64,000 nt of DNA from positions 18,930 to 82,929 of the forward strand of contig JASANE010007451.1 in assembly GCA_030248225.1 (NCBI GenBank), given 5' to 3'. Positions 38,601 to 46,092 of this stretch are shown one piece after another. The position numbers and the translations under genes were made by a program. Under the pieces are notes generated by a model. It made no database searches. It was not told the DNA's origin and saw nothing but the letters and a program-made list of their open reading frames with translations. Position 1 is the stretch's first letter. Every line of letters begins with the position of its first letter. This DNA comes from Trileptium ribeirensis. Its lineage: Eukaryota > Nematoda > Enoplea > Enoplida > Thoracostomopsidae.

Positions 38601-41600
38601 GACACTGACTTACAACCATCAACAAAACACGGCAATATAGCGTATTTACATAGACAAAGCAACCGAACTAATGCAAGTCGACTATGAAACACGACCTTGG
38701 CAGACTGAATCGCAGCAGACCGAGGTTCGTTCCGACTAAATCCAGACACTGACTTACAACCATCAACAAAACACGGCAATACACAAGTCGTTTACGTTAG
38801 GCGATGTATTAAGGTTCGGTGTCCTAGTTTACATACGAAACAACGACAAAAAATTTTATTGTAACCATGTATATGTATCAAGCGTAATATGCGACATGTA
38901 ATGAACAAAAATGAGTTCGAAAATTTTAAAACTCGTTAGAAGAGTATTTTTGGTCGATAATTGTTCAAAGACTATTACAGGCTCTGTCGCGGCGGATACA
39001 TGAGATTTGTTCGATGTTCGTTCTGCCAAAAATAGCCAGGGCTGGTTCTCTCTGTGCCTCTAAGAGGTCAGCTGAGCGGTCATGGGAAGGCCGGCGAAGG
39101 GCAAAGGGGCGTCCGGTGCCTGAAGACCCTGTGAGCATGTATATATGGTATACGTAATAATTCATGTTCTGATACCAAGTTGCAACACCGTTTTAATACA
39201 TTGTAACGGCTGAATTCAGCTCAACTGCCAAACTGAACTCCGTTAAAGCGGCAAGGTAGGTTTTTCTAGGATCGATGGCTAACATTACAACAGTCTTTTA
39301 ATGTCGGGGCACCCAGGCACTGGAACACCACCTACTGTGTAACTTAAAATGTCCACCGCTTGTCGGATTGTGAGCAGCAGCTCCAGATACAACTCACGAC
39401 TAGTCTTATTTTAATGAAGTATCGGATTGATATTTCTGCAGTGTCATAAGAAGAGTTTGTTATTAAACACTTCGTATAAGAGTAATATGACACTCGATCA
39501 TACTCATGGCCTTTCCTTACCCGATGATGTGGCTAGTTGGTAGCATCTCCCCTAAAGGTTGCAGGGGTCACCGAGGAAAAGATGGGTTTCCACGAAATAT
39601 TGGGTACGCCCAAGGAATGAATTTGGTGAGATATAGCGTGTTCTGAAAAGGTTCATTAAAGGAGTATCTACCTTCCCTCGGTGTTGGTTTGGGAGACCTG
39701 GAATCATCGGTCCTCCGATGGGGCGCCTGAGGGAAAGTGGCTACCACCAGAGATGTCGGGTTTGGGTAAAATCTAGTCCAAATGATACAAGCGCCACACC
39801 TGAAGTGTGCAAAGTTTTGTCCAAACAGTAAAGTAGAAATATTGAAATTCGACCAGAATGTGCAAATTTAAGATGTTTGATGTTGAATGATGTTCAACTA
39901 AAAAAATTTTCCGGACAACATACGGTCCGGCAGGGTACCATTTACAAAATCTTCATAGTCCCAGAATTATGAAGATGTGTGGTTCAAATTTACTGTAAGC
40001 AACTGCATTATTAATTGTCTCATTATAATATATATATATATATTATATATATATTAGTATATATGTATAGTATCAGCTGTAAGGCATTAATATATTTATC
40101 GCACGTTTTTGCTACCGCTTTCCGATCAAAATAAATTTAAAACCCCTCAACAATTGACATCGTTTCCTAAGCCCACACCAACAACCCTCCTGCAACACAC
40201 ATCACATAGAACAACGAAAAATTGGAGCAAAAACCCCTAATTCTCAGCCTAGCTCCTCGAGGTTCTCTGTTTCCCAAGCGATTATATCATTTATCCTTAT
40301 TCGACAACCAAATATTATATATATATAGCAATATATAAGATAAAATACACAAACAACATTATTAATGAAACAATACGATTTGGCGACGGCACCTCTTGTT
40401 TGTTGCTACTACTTGTTTGTGAGAATCTTGGTTGAACGGCGTATAATTTTTGAAACAACTGGTGCGATTGCTGCTAATACACTTCTTGCTTTGTATAATA
40501 ACACACGCTCAAAGAACTTGTTTTAAATATTATAATTACAGACAACAAATCATAAGCCTAAGAAAACTATGTACGTATAATAATAACCAGTAGCAAAGGC
40601 ATTAAATAAAAGTGAGCGGAGCAACAGGCAAAATATTTGGTATCATATTTGTGTATACATGTATTTCAACTTAATATTAAATTAATTTGCAACAAGTGTC
40701 ATGTTTTAGATAATTGATGTCAAATCTATCATAGAATAAGCTAGCTAGCTAAAAAATTAACCAATTAGTTATATCAACTAATTAGCTAATTATTTAACCA
40801 ATTAGCACCCATGGTAAAATCATAGAGCTTCAAAGCCACGTATTCATGGACATCGAAAGTCCTTGACGGCAAAAAAATGTAGTATATGCACCAAAATAAT
40901 AGCTTTACACTAATTATACATTGAAAAATAAACAATTTTTGTTTGAAAATGCTAAAATAGACTAACATGCTTAATTGATTAGCTAAAGCAAATTTTAACA
41001 AAAACTATGTCTTGCACCTGTCGGATATTAGGCCTTTCAAACAAAAAATTTTTAAATCGTCCCGGTAGTTATTGACGAGTTCGACGGACTGACAGTGCCG
41101 ATTTTTCCTTCTTTGACGAAAACAATAAACGCTTCGCTTCGCTCCGCTCAATTATAATAAATTATTGCAAAACACACAAATACATGCTTAAGATAGCGCT
41201 TTACAAGTACAAGCTGTATACGATTAATAAAACCGGATGCAACCATTGAAACGGAGCGAGCAAAGTTTCCTCAGTTAATAGCGATCCTGAATTAATTTTT
41301 AAAAAATCCATTCTGTCCGCCTCTTGCAAATGTCTTCGGCTAAGATAGATGGATTTTTGACCCGCAACGTAATCAGGTTGTGCGGAATCTCCATTTGTGG
41401 TGCTCCGATCATTTCCTAACCAAATTCTGATAAAACCGACATGAAGTGAAGACATCGTTTGTGTAAAAGTTTGAGGTCCCTCTGTGTTTTTGTCTTTCCA
41501 GAAGTACCGGATTGAAAAGTTACAATACACCATATAGAATTACCTCAAGAATATGTAACTTTGTTGTTACGCAATTTTTGTCAGAGCATCCATTTTCGAG

Positions 41601-44600
41601 CTAAGAACCAAAATTTAAAATTGAAGCACAAAATCGTGAATTTTTCAAACTTAAAATCAGTTGGTTTTTGCCTGTTGGAGGCGGGGGCTTAGGGACGGCG
41701 CTGAACAATGTTATTGTAGCTTGAAAACGGCTGATTTGTAAACAAATACTAGAAAATTTGTACGTCTCCCGAAGATGAGGATTCTCATTGTCTCCGTTAT
41801 TCGATCTGAATACCTCTGACAAGCGTTCTAGCTTAAAATATTAAGACTCCAAATGGCAAAAACCAGATTAATCTTCAGGTTATCTCGATTTTACGGGTAT
41901 TTTTAGGTAGTAAATGTTTGAAGTAGCGCTAATACAAAGCTAAATGTACTATTAAAGTCTATAAGGCATCGAAAAAAATAGCAAGAAATGCAAGGAGAGA
42001 GACAATGTTTTTCGGACACTCCACTGGCTACGCACGCTACAATGTCTTCATTGGACCTTAAACACAAGTGCATGTTAGACACTACAGTCGGATCAGGTCT
42101 GGATCGGGTAATCATGTCAAATTCGGCTCTAGCTATAACCCAACGAATACCGTCGAATATCAACTTCTATCTGATATCTGAGGGTGCAGTTAGAATTTTG
42201 CACAATCCAAACGTAAGATGTCGTGGATCTAGCTGTGATCAATGATTATGCTCGTGTAATATATATATATATATTCTACAACTGTACGTATAGCGCAAAA
42301 TACACTGGATGGCGAACACACATCTTTACATTATCTTTTACTGCTTTCATTCGTAGTATTTTATACTGCCATAAAGACTATGTATCTTGAGAAACCGCAG
42401 CCTGGTCGAGTCGGGTTTACGAATTGTTGGATCGACTAAAAATATAGACCCGATGCGGTGTCTAATGCATGTAGACATTTTTTCCTCTAATTTATTACAA
42501 TATTTGAGTCCTACTACAGACGTCAGCGCTTAATCCTGATATGTTTAAGAAGTTTCTTGGAGCTATTCCAGATTTTACATCAAATCCAGACAGCTGTCTA
42601 AATTAGGAAAAAATACTGACCAAGAGCTAATTAATACGCTCTCACAACGGAGTGAGCGATAATCCAGTTCATCATAGAAGTAAGACATAATACAGGATGT
42701 TAAAAGCAACATGTATCTACGTCTTCTTTAGTAGGTATATTTTCAAGATTACCGGACTCTGTAGTTATTTTTTGACGATGGTCGAAATTTTGAAAATTTA
42801 CCACATTCAAGTTATACACTCTTTAAGGTTTTTTTACACACTGCATTCCCCTGAGTAATCTATCGATAAAATATATTGCAAACATCAGTGTTTTCAATGA
42901 ATTTGGCAACACAGATGCCAATATTGCCATAGTGGCCCTTCTGGGTACAACAAAATCGAAAACTGCAACAGACTGCCAAAGAATGTAGTAGGCTTCGTGC
43001 TGCTGCAGCGGCCAAGCGGATACCGCAACGACATACCCTGAGAATCGATGAAAGAACTCTAAAAGGCTACAACACTTAAACCGATGTGAAAGATCGCGGT
43101 ATTAGAATCTAAATTGGAACGCTTTGATGGACTACAAGCTAGAAGCTCGCTTGATCCGTGTTTTGGAAAATTTCATTATTTCACTTTACATAATTCTTTG
43201 CTGAGAAAACAGGATGTTTTTTTATCAAAACTGATGTTTACGCAAAATTGAAGCCCTCTATGAGAAGTATATACACAAAATTCTAGTTCTCTATCAGAAA
43301 TATTTTGAACCCACGATTCCGATGTAGTCGAAAGTCCCAAATGTAATCGAACACGGTCGACGTGACAACGGAAGCTAGTGTTTTCGTAAAGAATTTTGAA
43401 CAGAATCAAGTAACTTCATAGCTTAAAATTGCACACACAAATCAAAATTATAATATATATAAATACAATATCAGTATCACATCCACCATAAAATTTCAAT
43501 TATCCATCCATAAAAACGTTATAAAGTTTTATAGCACACTAAATTAGCTGTTTAATAAGCGCTATAATTATTAACTAGTCGGTAGTGGAACTACATTTGT
43601 GAGCGGAGCTTGGGCTGTGGCATTACGAATGTACTCAATTTTATGCTCGTGTAACTACATTGCATAGGGCATAGGGCTTTATCATTGGTAAAAATATTAT
43701 ATTTGAATTCTTCGACCCCAAAAACCTATAATGGTTTGATCGAAACGACTCTATTTCAATAAATAACACAAATATTGCAAAATTCTCTATTTTAGCTGCA
43801 TAAAATTAACTAATTACTAATTAACGACTCAAAATTTTTTAATCCCAAATATCAGGTGCACACTCTGACATGATAGGTCAAACAAAAAAGTTTTTTAAAA
43901 TCCGTTCAGTGGTTCTTGAGATCCGTCGGACCGAACGAACGAACGAACGGACGGACATCGACCTTTTTACTCACAGACAGAAAATAAAAACGCTTCGCTC
44001 GGCTTCGCCGAGCTCCACTCAATAAATAATATATTTAATATAATATATATTTCTTTTGGCTAGTCATGGATCACCACCGAATTTTTCTTCACCTAATACT
44101 ACATTATCAACGTACGTGTTTAACAATGACGTCTTATAGATCTAAATTGCAACAAACTGTGAAAACATCACTCTCGCTTTGATTATAAATATTGATTTGA
44201 TATTTCAGCTACAATTTAACATATATATACAATGTGCAACGAGAAAGTATGCATTTATGTTACACTTGATCATATATTATTTATATATTATTTATTTATA
44301 TACATGTGAAATAACATATTTCCGACTCATATAACCATCGGTAATTAGACAAACATACATATATGAATAGAGCCCACCACAATGTAGATACATAAAACAG
44401 ATATAAACTTCAAAATGTGTGACAGCAATTCAACGTCAGAGCTTTGGAACTGTGACAAATCAATAAAGAATTTTCATATAACGACCCTTGTGAATCAGTG
44501 AACCCCAGTACCAAGATAATGATAACTATTATGATTATGAATTTAACAACAGAAATCAAAATTATTAGCATTTTTAATTTTTACGGAAACAGTAGTTATA

Positions 44601-45812
44601 TAAACACATCACTGGGTTTATAGGTGCGTCCGATCTTTTCACCGATTATCACGCTTACTAGACGCTTCGGATCGTAAAATTTGCAGAATCTTATTGAGGG
44701 CTATAACTTTACTTTTATGCATTTTTTGACAGCACATTCGTTTTTGAGTTCTGAGCAAACCAAATTTAAAAATACGTCCCAAACGTGATCTTTTAAAAAC
44801 CTTGACAAAGTTAGGTTTTCGCGATGAACGATGGGATTATAGGGTTACTTAACTCGTTAAACACGCTAGTTTCATTCTTTTAACCCATTGATTTTGTTAA
44901 CACTGCAGGATGGTTCCAGAACAAACTTTGACAGCAAAAACAGTAAAATTTGAATATATCAATATATATATGGATATGTCTATAGGTTTTAGGGGTTGTT
45001 AAATACCATATGAGCAATAAAATATATTTGTGACATCTAAATTACAAAAGATCTTTTGTTTTTGGTGTTTGGAAGAAGAAACATAGTTCTGCGCTTGTGG
45101 TATGTGATTAGAATGGCAGTAATAATGGCCTAAAACTATTGCCGATGCATAATTATATCCGTGAGTCTTGACTGGGGCTCAGAGAATCGAACTTGGAACG
45201 ACCAAATGGTCACTAAGCGCAGACTCACGAAACTCACTTAGTTTATCAGCGCTTTGAGAGATTACTGCTTACATCGCCATAATTTGCTTGGTGTCGAAGG
45301 TCCGTCGGTTAAGGAGGGTAGCCTGTCGCCGCCGAAATTTATGTCAACTTTACCCGGATTGGTGCTACTTTGTACTACCATTTTTCGACACCTAATGCTC
45401 GCCGTGGCCTTCATGTGACAGAGAGTAAACATCGCTTGGTGGTCGTCCGACCCTTCGGGGGTGAGGCCCTGCCCCCTGGTGACCGATTTTGTATGAATAG
45501 TTATGTTGAGCAATCCAGCAACAAATCTTGTGTACATAAGTATTCGACATCAAAAACAAGAACTCAACTCCGTAGAAATTACACCGCCAACGGTTGTAAT
45601 CGATTATTTTAGCGCTGCAATGATACAAAAATTATAATAACTCACCCCTGATTCAAGTCATGCTCGGTATTGTCAAGCCACACACGGACTTGAAACGCGT
45701 TGCCCTCGCGTACCCACCCGAATATGTCCTCGAGAATAATCGGAACTCCGGGTACACGCGGATGAACGCGAAATGTCATCGTTCCGGTTCCAGCTGAGCC
45801 TGCCGACACCAT
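17529..45812 (-). CDS. ILK: Integrin-linked kinase (ILK) ortholog, 10-exon gene
   Basis: ILK is a pseudokinase scaffold that binds PINCH through its N-terminal ankyrin repeats and parvin through its kinase-like domain, linking beta-integrin tails to actin at adhesion sites (muscle attachments in nematodes and flies). I joined ten exons: 45812-45646, 38281-38116, 36173-35981, 33032-32863, 31844-31735, 30393-30272, 28176-28055, 26362-26263, 24968-24838, 17675-17529. Lengths 167, 166, 193, 170, 110, 122, 122, 100, 131 and 147 sum to 1,428 nt, giving 475 residues plus TGA; human ILK has 452. All introns are GT-AG and phases agree at every junction. Ankyrin repeats fill about residues 57-155, the linker about 160-232, the kinase-like domain about 233-475. 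The beta3 lysine position is Arg246 (VARIL), there is no HRD motif, and DFG is replaced by DAK at 363-365, all as expected of a pseudokinase. The gene spans 28 kb because its introns are filled with repeats. Confidence 0.96.
17694..21990. repeat. 167-bp satellite, about 25 copies, in last ILK intron
   Basis: Unit starts (at ACCTGCAAATAAGAG) recur at 17702, 17869, 18036 and so on to about 21832, mostly exactly 167 bp apart and nearly identical. Irregular units lie at 18147 (extra GGCCCC), 18268 (extra CCC), 18855-18970 (unrelated filler) and 19586-19605 (a run of A). Because 167 is not a multiple of 3, the minus-strand open frames of 60-95 codons through the array are a product of the repeat, not genes. 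On the gene strand each unit contains TTATTTGCAG|G, which resembles a splice acceptor. Confidence 0.95.
22205..23435. repeat. ~355-bp tandem repeat family, cluster 2
   Basis: Three to four units. GTGAAGGGTACTAAAATG recurs at 22712, 23068 and, decayed, 23424; TTTTCAGCYGCCCRAGACGT, GAGGAACCATTGGGG, CCTCAAACCCCATAA and AAAAACAAAAAAGAGGCATC recur within units. Same leader as cluster 1. Lies in ILK intron 9, next to the 167-bp satellite. Confidence 0.75.
23436..24100. other. ILK intron 9 interior, nothing coding seen
   Basis: Short minus-strand open frames only. TTTCGATTGATTTCGATTG at about 23918 and GCCGCGACAGTA near 23949 resemble ends of the MITE families elsewhere in the gene, so old insertions may be present. 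Confidence 0.4.
24110..24245. repeat. Cluster of TTCGCGAACTGTTC-like motifs
   Basis: TTCGCGAACTG or TTCGCGAACAG occurs three times within about 110 bp, with AGAAATAAAATCAAAAATTT at the left. The same words (AGAAATAAAA, TTCGCGAA) occur inside the CAGTCACGCT MITEs, so this is probably a stack of decayed copies of that family in ILK intron 9. Confidence 0.5.
24374..24451. mobile_element. 78-bp inverted-repeat element in ILK intron 9
   Basis: Left arm CAGTACGCACCAGAAATGAC pairs with right arm GTCATTTTTGGCGGGTACTG, with few mismatches. TA precedes the left end; CA follows the right end, so the second TA is lost or mutated. Probably another Tc1/mariner-type MITE, but a different subfamily. Confidence 0.7.
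24838..24968 (-). CDS. ILK: ILK exon 9 (C-lobe, helix F)
   Basis: Residues 384-427. Contains [20 protein letters not shown] and [12 protein letters not shown], the conserved helix F/G region of ILK. The acceptor is GATTGTAG|CC and the donor AGG|GTAAGT. The segment just before AADMW ([12 protein letters not shown]) is several residues shorter than in vertebrate ILK. Confidence 0.96.
25010..25206. mobile_element. Probable diverged CCGGCC-family element rich in TTTCGATT
   Basis: Starts TCCCGGCCAGAAAA, like the element at 27078, and ends AGCAGCCACTGTA, like the GGCCGNGACTGTA ends nearby. The interior repeats GAAATTTC and ATCGATTTCGATT about five times. Boundaries and family are inferred from the two ends only. 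Confidence 0.5.
25210..26115. other. ILK intron 8 interior, nothing recognised
   Basis: AT-rich sequence with a 76-codon plus-strand open frame (25692-25922) that has no recognisable domain and opposes the gene. No repeat pattern found. Confidence 0.4.
26120..26225. repeat. Two-copy ~56-bp tandem duplication near exon 8
   Basis: ATTGCTGCTACAATANCATT occurs at about 26124 and 26180, each followed by a similar TATTGCACT or TACTGCACT stretch. Lies just inside ILK intron 8, beyond the exon 8 donor. Confidence 0.55.
26263..26362 (-). CDS. ILK: ILK exon 8 (activation segment equivalent)
   Basis: Residues 351-383 plus one base. Reads [20 protein letters not shown], then [13 protein letters not shown] at 363-365 takes the DFG position and SAEA ends the segment where active kinases have APE. 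The acceptor is TTATTCAG|ATC and the donor GAAG|GTAAAT. Confidence 0.96.
26390..27070. other. ILK intron 7, unexplained 120-codon minus-strand frame
   Basis: An open frame at 26555-26917 (minus, 120 codons) is the longest non-repeat frame in the ILK introns. It contains [20 protein letters not shown] and a basic start (RKPRRS). I do not recognise it. It may be a decayed transposon fragment or chance; it is not spliceable into ILK in frame with the known exons. Confidence 0.3.
27078..27141. mobile_element. Hairpin MITE of the CCGGCCAAAAATA family
   Basis: Arms CGGCCAAAAATAAGTGC (27080-27096) and GCACCTATTTTTGGCCG (27118-27134) are nearly perfect inverted repeats around a short loop; the right end runs on to GAGACTGTA. 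Lies in ILK intron 7. A lone right end of the same kind (TTCCGGCCGTGACTGTA) occurs at about 30425-30441. Confidence 0.7.
27690..27945. repeat. Simple-sequence-like region of CGATTTCGATC words
   Basis: ATCGATCGATCGAG, TCGATTTCGATCG, ATCGATCG, ATTGATCGATGGCGA and similar words recur through about 250 bp of ILK intron 7. Resembles the interior of the repeat at 25010. No reading frame or clear ends seen. Confidence 0.5.
28055..28176 (-). CDS. ILK: ILK exon 7 (helix E and catalytic-loop equivalent)
   Basis: Residues 310-350. Reads [20 protein letters not shown] then [20 protein letters not shown]. The catalytic HRD motif is absent (RFYLSS in its place), as in other ILKs. The acceptor is TTTTCCAG|GT and the donor GTTGTC|GTAAGT. 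This is the left-hand, complete member of a seven-copy 144-bp array (28068-29079) and the only one with a splice donor. SSKHVV is one of the features that made me favour a nematode host. Confidence 0.96.
28068..29079 (-). repeat. Seven-copy 144-bp tandem array derived from ILK exon 7
   Basis: Copies start near 28068, 28212, 28356, 28501, 28645, 28791 and 28935. Each unit holds about 110 nt of the 5' part of exon 7, its CCAG|GTAT acceptor and about 34 nt of upstream intron. Only the copy at the low-coordinate end continues into the exon's true 3' end and donor. In the other six, TTGTCT runs straight into AGTGCGATATAA, giving an in-frame stop. Acceptors lie at 28176, 28320, 28464, 28609, 28754, 28899 and 29043. 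The copies at 28501 and 28791 are more diverged than the others, so this is not one sequence simply repeated by an assembler. Confidence 0.93.
29080..29935. other. ILK intron 6, unique core between the two exon arrays
   Basis: About 0.85 kb of unremarkable AT-rich sequence separating the acceptor array (ends about 29079) from the donor array (starts about 29936). No open frame, inverted repeat or further exon fragments seen. Confidence 0.5.
29936..30372 (-). repeat. ~122-bp tandem array derived from ILK exon 6
   Basis: Four exon-body copies begin at about 29939, 30061, 30182 and 30304, with spacing of 121-122 bp. The highest-coordinate copy belongs to the complete exon 6. The lower ones carry the exon's 3' two-thirds and, for two of them, the CTG|GTTAG donor (exon ends at 30029 and 30150, alongside the real 30272). 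They lack the exon's first bases and acceptor. One unit has TAA where exon 6 has CAA (I-S-Q-Y), and single-base differences shift the frame. The lowest copy lacks the donor portion. Confidence 0.9.
30272..30393 (-). CDS. ILK: ILK exon 6 (beta4-beta5 and hinge)
   Basis: Residues 269-309 plus one base of codon 310. Reads [14 protein letters not shown], then [20 protein letters not shown], the hinge segment of ILK. The acceptor is TGTTCTAG|GATC and the donor CTG|GTTAGT. This is the right-hand, complete member of a ~122-bp tandem array (29936-30372): the three lower copies share the 3' two-thirds of the exon but lack its first ~20 bases and the acceptor. The phases (2 in, 1 out) match exons 5 and 7 exactly. 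Confidence 0.95.
30442..31175. other. ILK intron 5, unrecognised sequence
   Basis: Contains open frames of 60-80 codons around 30711-30999 on both strands with no recognisable domain. CTGGCCTGTCCACAG at about 30457 and its reverse complement CTGTGGACAGGCCAG at about 30818 form an inverted pair about 360 bp apart, suggesting the arms of a small element. Confidence 0.4.
31178..31258. mobile_element. 81-bp MITE of the CAGTCACGCT family
   Basis: Left end CAGTCACGCTGAGAAATAAA, right end TTTATTTCTGAGCGTGACTC, flanked by TA (31176-31177 and 31259-31260). The interior carries TTCGCGAATAG and GGCGAATG. Same family as the elements at 32736 and 17076. Lies in ILK intron 5. A lone end of a similar element (GGACGTGACTGTA) stops at about 31163. 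Confidence 0.85.
31260..31734. other. ILK intron 5, 5' part: nothing seen
   Basis: AT-rich, no repeats or frames worth reporting between the MITE and exon 5. Confidence 0.4.
31735..31844 (-). CDS. ILK: ILK exon 5 (N-lobe of pseudokinase)
   Basis: Residues 233-268 plus two bases of codon 269. Reads [18 protein letters not shown] then [11 protein letters not shown]. The beta3 VA-K motif is VARIL, with Arg246 where active kinases have the ATP-anchoring Lys. [12 protein letters not shown] corresponds to helix C. The acceptor is TTTTTAG|CTT and the donor TTGAG|GTAAGG. Confidence 0.96.
31845..32733. other. ILK intron 4, nothing recognised
   Basis: Between exon 5 and the exon 4 donor MITE. A GC-richer patch at 32260-32600 contains overlapping short frames on both strands but no domain I recognise. 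Confidence 0.4.
32736..32859. mobile_element. MITE (Tc1/mariner-type) inserted in ILK exon 4 splice donor
   Basis: A 124-bp element with inverted ends: left CAGTCACGCTCAGAAATAAA, right TATTTCTGAGCATGATCG, flanked by TA at 32734-32735 and 32860-32861. The right-hand TA is the TA of the GTA donor of ILK exon 4 read on the minus strand. The sequence on the far side of the element begins TAAGGATAC on that strand. TA target duplications and CAGTC ends are typical of Tc1/mariner derivatives. No coding capacity. Confidence 0.85.
32863..33032 (-). CDS. ILK: ILK exon 4 (linker into pseudokinase domain)
   Basis: Residues 176-232. Contains [20 protein letters not shown], the hallmark linker between the ankyrin and kinase-like domains. 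The acceptor is TTTACAG|AATTGG. The donor is unusual, GAA|GTACGATC: its TA is the target-site duplication of the inverted-repeat element at 32736-32859. Frame and family alignment demand this junction, since exon 5 must resume at LWKG directly after GE. Confidence 0.95.
33040..34680. other. ILK intron 3, distal part: nothing recognised
   Basis: AT-rich intron sequence with short chance frames. No tandem repeat, inverted repeat or conserved motif noted. Confidence 0.4.
34690..34850 (-). repeat. Retroelement-like tail with GCTTCGCTC and PuGACGGA motifs
   Basis: On the minus strand this reads GGACAGACGGAGG followed by GCTTGCTCGCTTCGCTCGTT. The same two words in the same order occur at 41000-41165 and 43770-44045 on the plus strand. 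GGAC/GACAGAC runs followed by a short tail are common at 3' ends of invertebrate non-LTR elements; that family link is inference. Confidence 0.4.
35229..35690. repeat. Degenerate ~125-200 bp tandem repeats in ILK intron 3
   Basis: The phrase TTTTCGAGGATACTAAAAACGA (35483 region) recurs as TTTTCAAGGATACTGAAAACGA (35340 region) and again near 35630. Each is followed by GATTTRCTTGA- or GAGTTGATGA-like sequence and preceded by ATGATTYCGTGATTT-like sequence. About three decayed copies. Confidence 0.5.
35981..36173 (-). CDS. ILK: ILK exon 3 (ankyrin repeats 3-4)
   Basis: Residues 112-175 plus one base of codon 176. Contains [20 protein letters not shown] followed by GDTPLDKC, the third unit and the capping unit of the ILK ankyrin domain. 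The acceptor is TTTTTTCTAG|CTT and the donor CACG|GTGAGT. Confidence 0.97.
36398..36945. repeat. Decayed ~420-bp spaced duplicate in ILK intron 2
   Basis: GATACGGATAACTCAATT, then GGCATATAATGCGG, then CCAATGATGCTTT and CTACAATCTT occur in the same order at 36398-36550 and 36815-36942, the second copy with many small deletions. A third partial copy lies between them (about 36600-36750). Confidence 0.6.
37340..37705. repeat. Two-copy imperfect repeat in ILK intron 2
   Basis: A segment with AGAGCGGTTGCGGACATATT and TATTTTGGGTTCCATGG (37420-37485) resembles one with CGAGTGGTTATGGATATATT and TATTTTGGGACTTATGG (37620-37675). AGAGCGGTTGCGG itself occurs twice at 37390 and 37430. Confidence 0.5.
38116..38281 (-). 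CDS. ILK: ILK exon 2 (ankyrin repeats 1-2)
   Basis: Residues 56-111. Contains [20 protein letters not shown] and [20 protein letters not shown], two ankyrin units with the LHWA and LHLA cores that form the PINCH-binding face in known ILK structures. The acceptor is TTTTTTTTCCAG|A and the donor AAG|GTAATG. The first base completes the split Gly56 codon (GG+A). The exon ends in phase 0. Confidence 0.97.
38493..38780. repeat. Two-copy 144-bp tandem duplication in ILK intron 1
   Basis: Copies start at about 38495 and 38639 and differ at only a few bases. 144 is 48 codons, so the minus-strand frame stays open across both copies (97 codons), repeating [20 protein letters not shown]. This is expected of any in-frame duplication and is not evidence of a gene. 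No relation to the exon 7 array, which happens to share the period. Confidence 0.85.
39510..39790. other. Possible tRNA-related or retroelement fragment
   Basis: Contains GTGGCTAGTTGGTAGCATC, resembling a tRNA D-arm, then CCCCTAAAGGTTGCAGGGG, a stem-loop, but no good B box follows. GC-richer than its surroundings in ILK intron 1. The preceding stretch 38990-39130 is also GC-rich and unassigned. Confidence 0.3.
40028..40080. repeat. (TA)n microsatellite
   Basis: TATATATATATATATATTAT-type run. Similar shorter AT runs occur at 42258-42275, 40318-40335 and 44270-44300. Confidence 0.8.
40740..40805. repeat. Dense TTAG/CTAA palindromic words
   Basis: AGCTAGCTAGCTAAAAAATTAACCAATTAG and nearby AATTAGCTAATTA form overlapping short palindromes in ILK intron 1. 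Probably simple sequence. Confidence 0.45.
41000..41165 (+). repeat. Interspersed repeat tail, copy A
   Basis: Shares with 43770-44045 the order CAAACAAAAAATTTTTAAA, a GGACTGACAG-type run, then CGCTTCGCTTCGCTCCGCTC and an AT-rich end. Probably the 3' end of a non-LTR retrotransposon or SINE in ILK intron 1. Confidence 0.5.
41166..43769. other. ILK intron 1 interior, nothing recognised
   Basis: Several 70-110 codon frames, mostly on the minus strand (for example 41201-41533), with no recognisable domain. They lie inside intron 1 and do not fit the ILK frame. Confidence 0.4.
43770..44045 (+). repeat. Interspersed repeat tail, copy B
   Basis: Contains CCGTTCAGTGGTTCTTGAG, then CGAACGAACGAACGGACGGA, then CGCTTCGCTCGGCTTCGCC and a (AATA)-like end. 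Same family as 41000-41165 and, inverted, 34690-34850. Confidence 0.55.
44046..45150. other. ILK intron 1, proximal part: nothing recognised
   Basis: AT-rich sequence with short microsatellites. No frame above chance. Confidence 0.4.
45158..45255 (-). repeat. tRNA-derived SINE head or tRNA relic
   Basis: On the minus strand: TAAACTAAGTGAGT (A-box-like), then CAAGTTCGATTCTCTGAG (good B box). The acceptor and T stems do not pair, so it is not a working tRNA. Lies in ILK intron 1, about 400 bp from exon 1. Confidence 0.5.
45646..45812 (-). CDS. ILK: ILK exon 1 (start codon, N-terminus)
   Basis: Encodes residues 1-55 and two bases of codon 56. The block [14 protein letters not shown] to [13 protein letters not shown] matches the conserved ILK N-terminus that leads into the ankyrin repeats. 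The donor is GG|GTGAGT. I chose the ATG at 45812 as the first in-frame Met. It gives a 26-residue extension (rich in G, S, P, V) before the usual family start near LEDIF; another Met lies at residue 12. No in-frame ATG sits at the position where vertebrate ILK begins, because that residue is Leu here. Transcript start and any trans-splice site are not identified. Confidence 0.92.
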
Positions 45813-46092
45813 GATTAATCGATTGCAGTTTCTTTGACGTTAAAGATCAAAATAAAAAATTTATTTAGTAGCTATTGAAGTTTGACTATTATAATAGATT
45901 CGTTATAAATATGCAGCCATCAAGTTGTCAAATTAGTTTTGCTTTCGTACGGTCACTGAGGCGCACTGGCCACGATTTCCAGGGGTCAAATAAAATGTGA
46001 GAAAGCAGAATCGCGATAAGTAACTAATGTACAGAGTCGTTAAATACCTGAAACATGCATATTATTATATACAAATCTGTAACGAACTTATA
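45813..46092 (-). promoter_or_regulatory. ILK 5' flank (presumed leader and promoter)
   Basis: The 280 bp between the ILK start codon and the left edge of the duplicated block. No TATA box, initiator or splice-leader acceptor could be identified with confidence; AAACTGCAATCG precedes the ATG. Regulatory role is inferred from position only. Confidence 0.35.
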
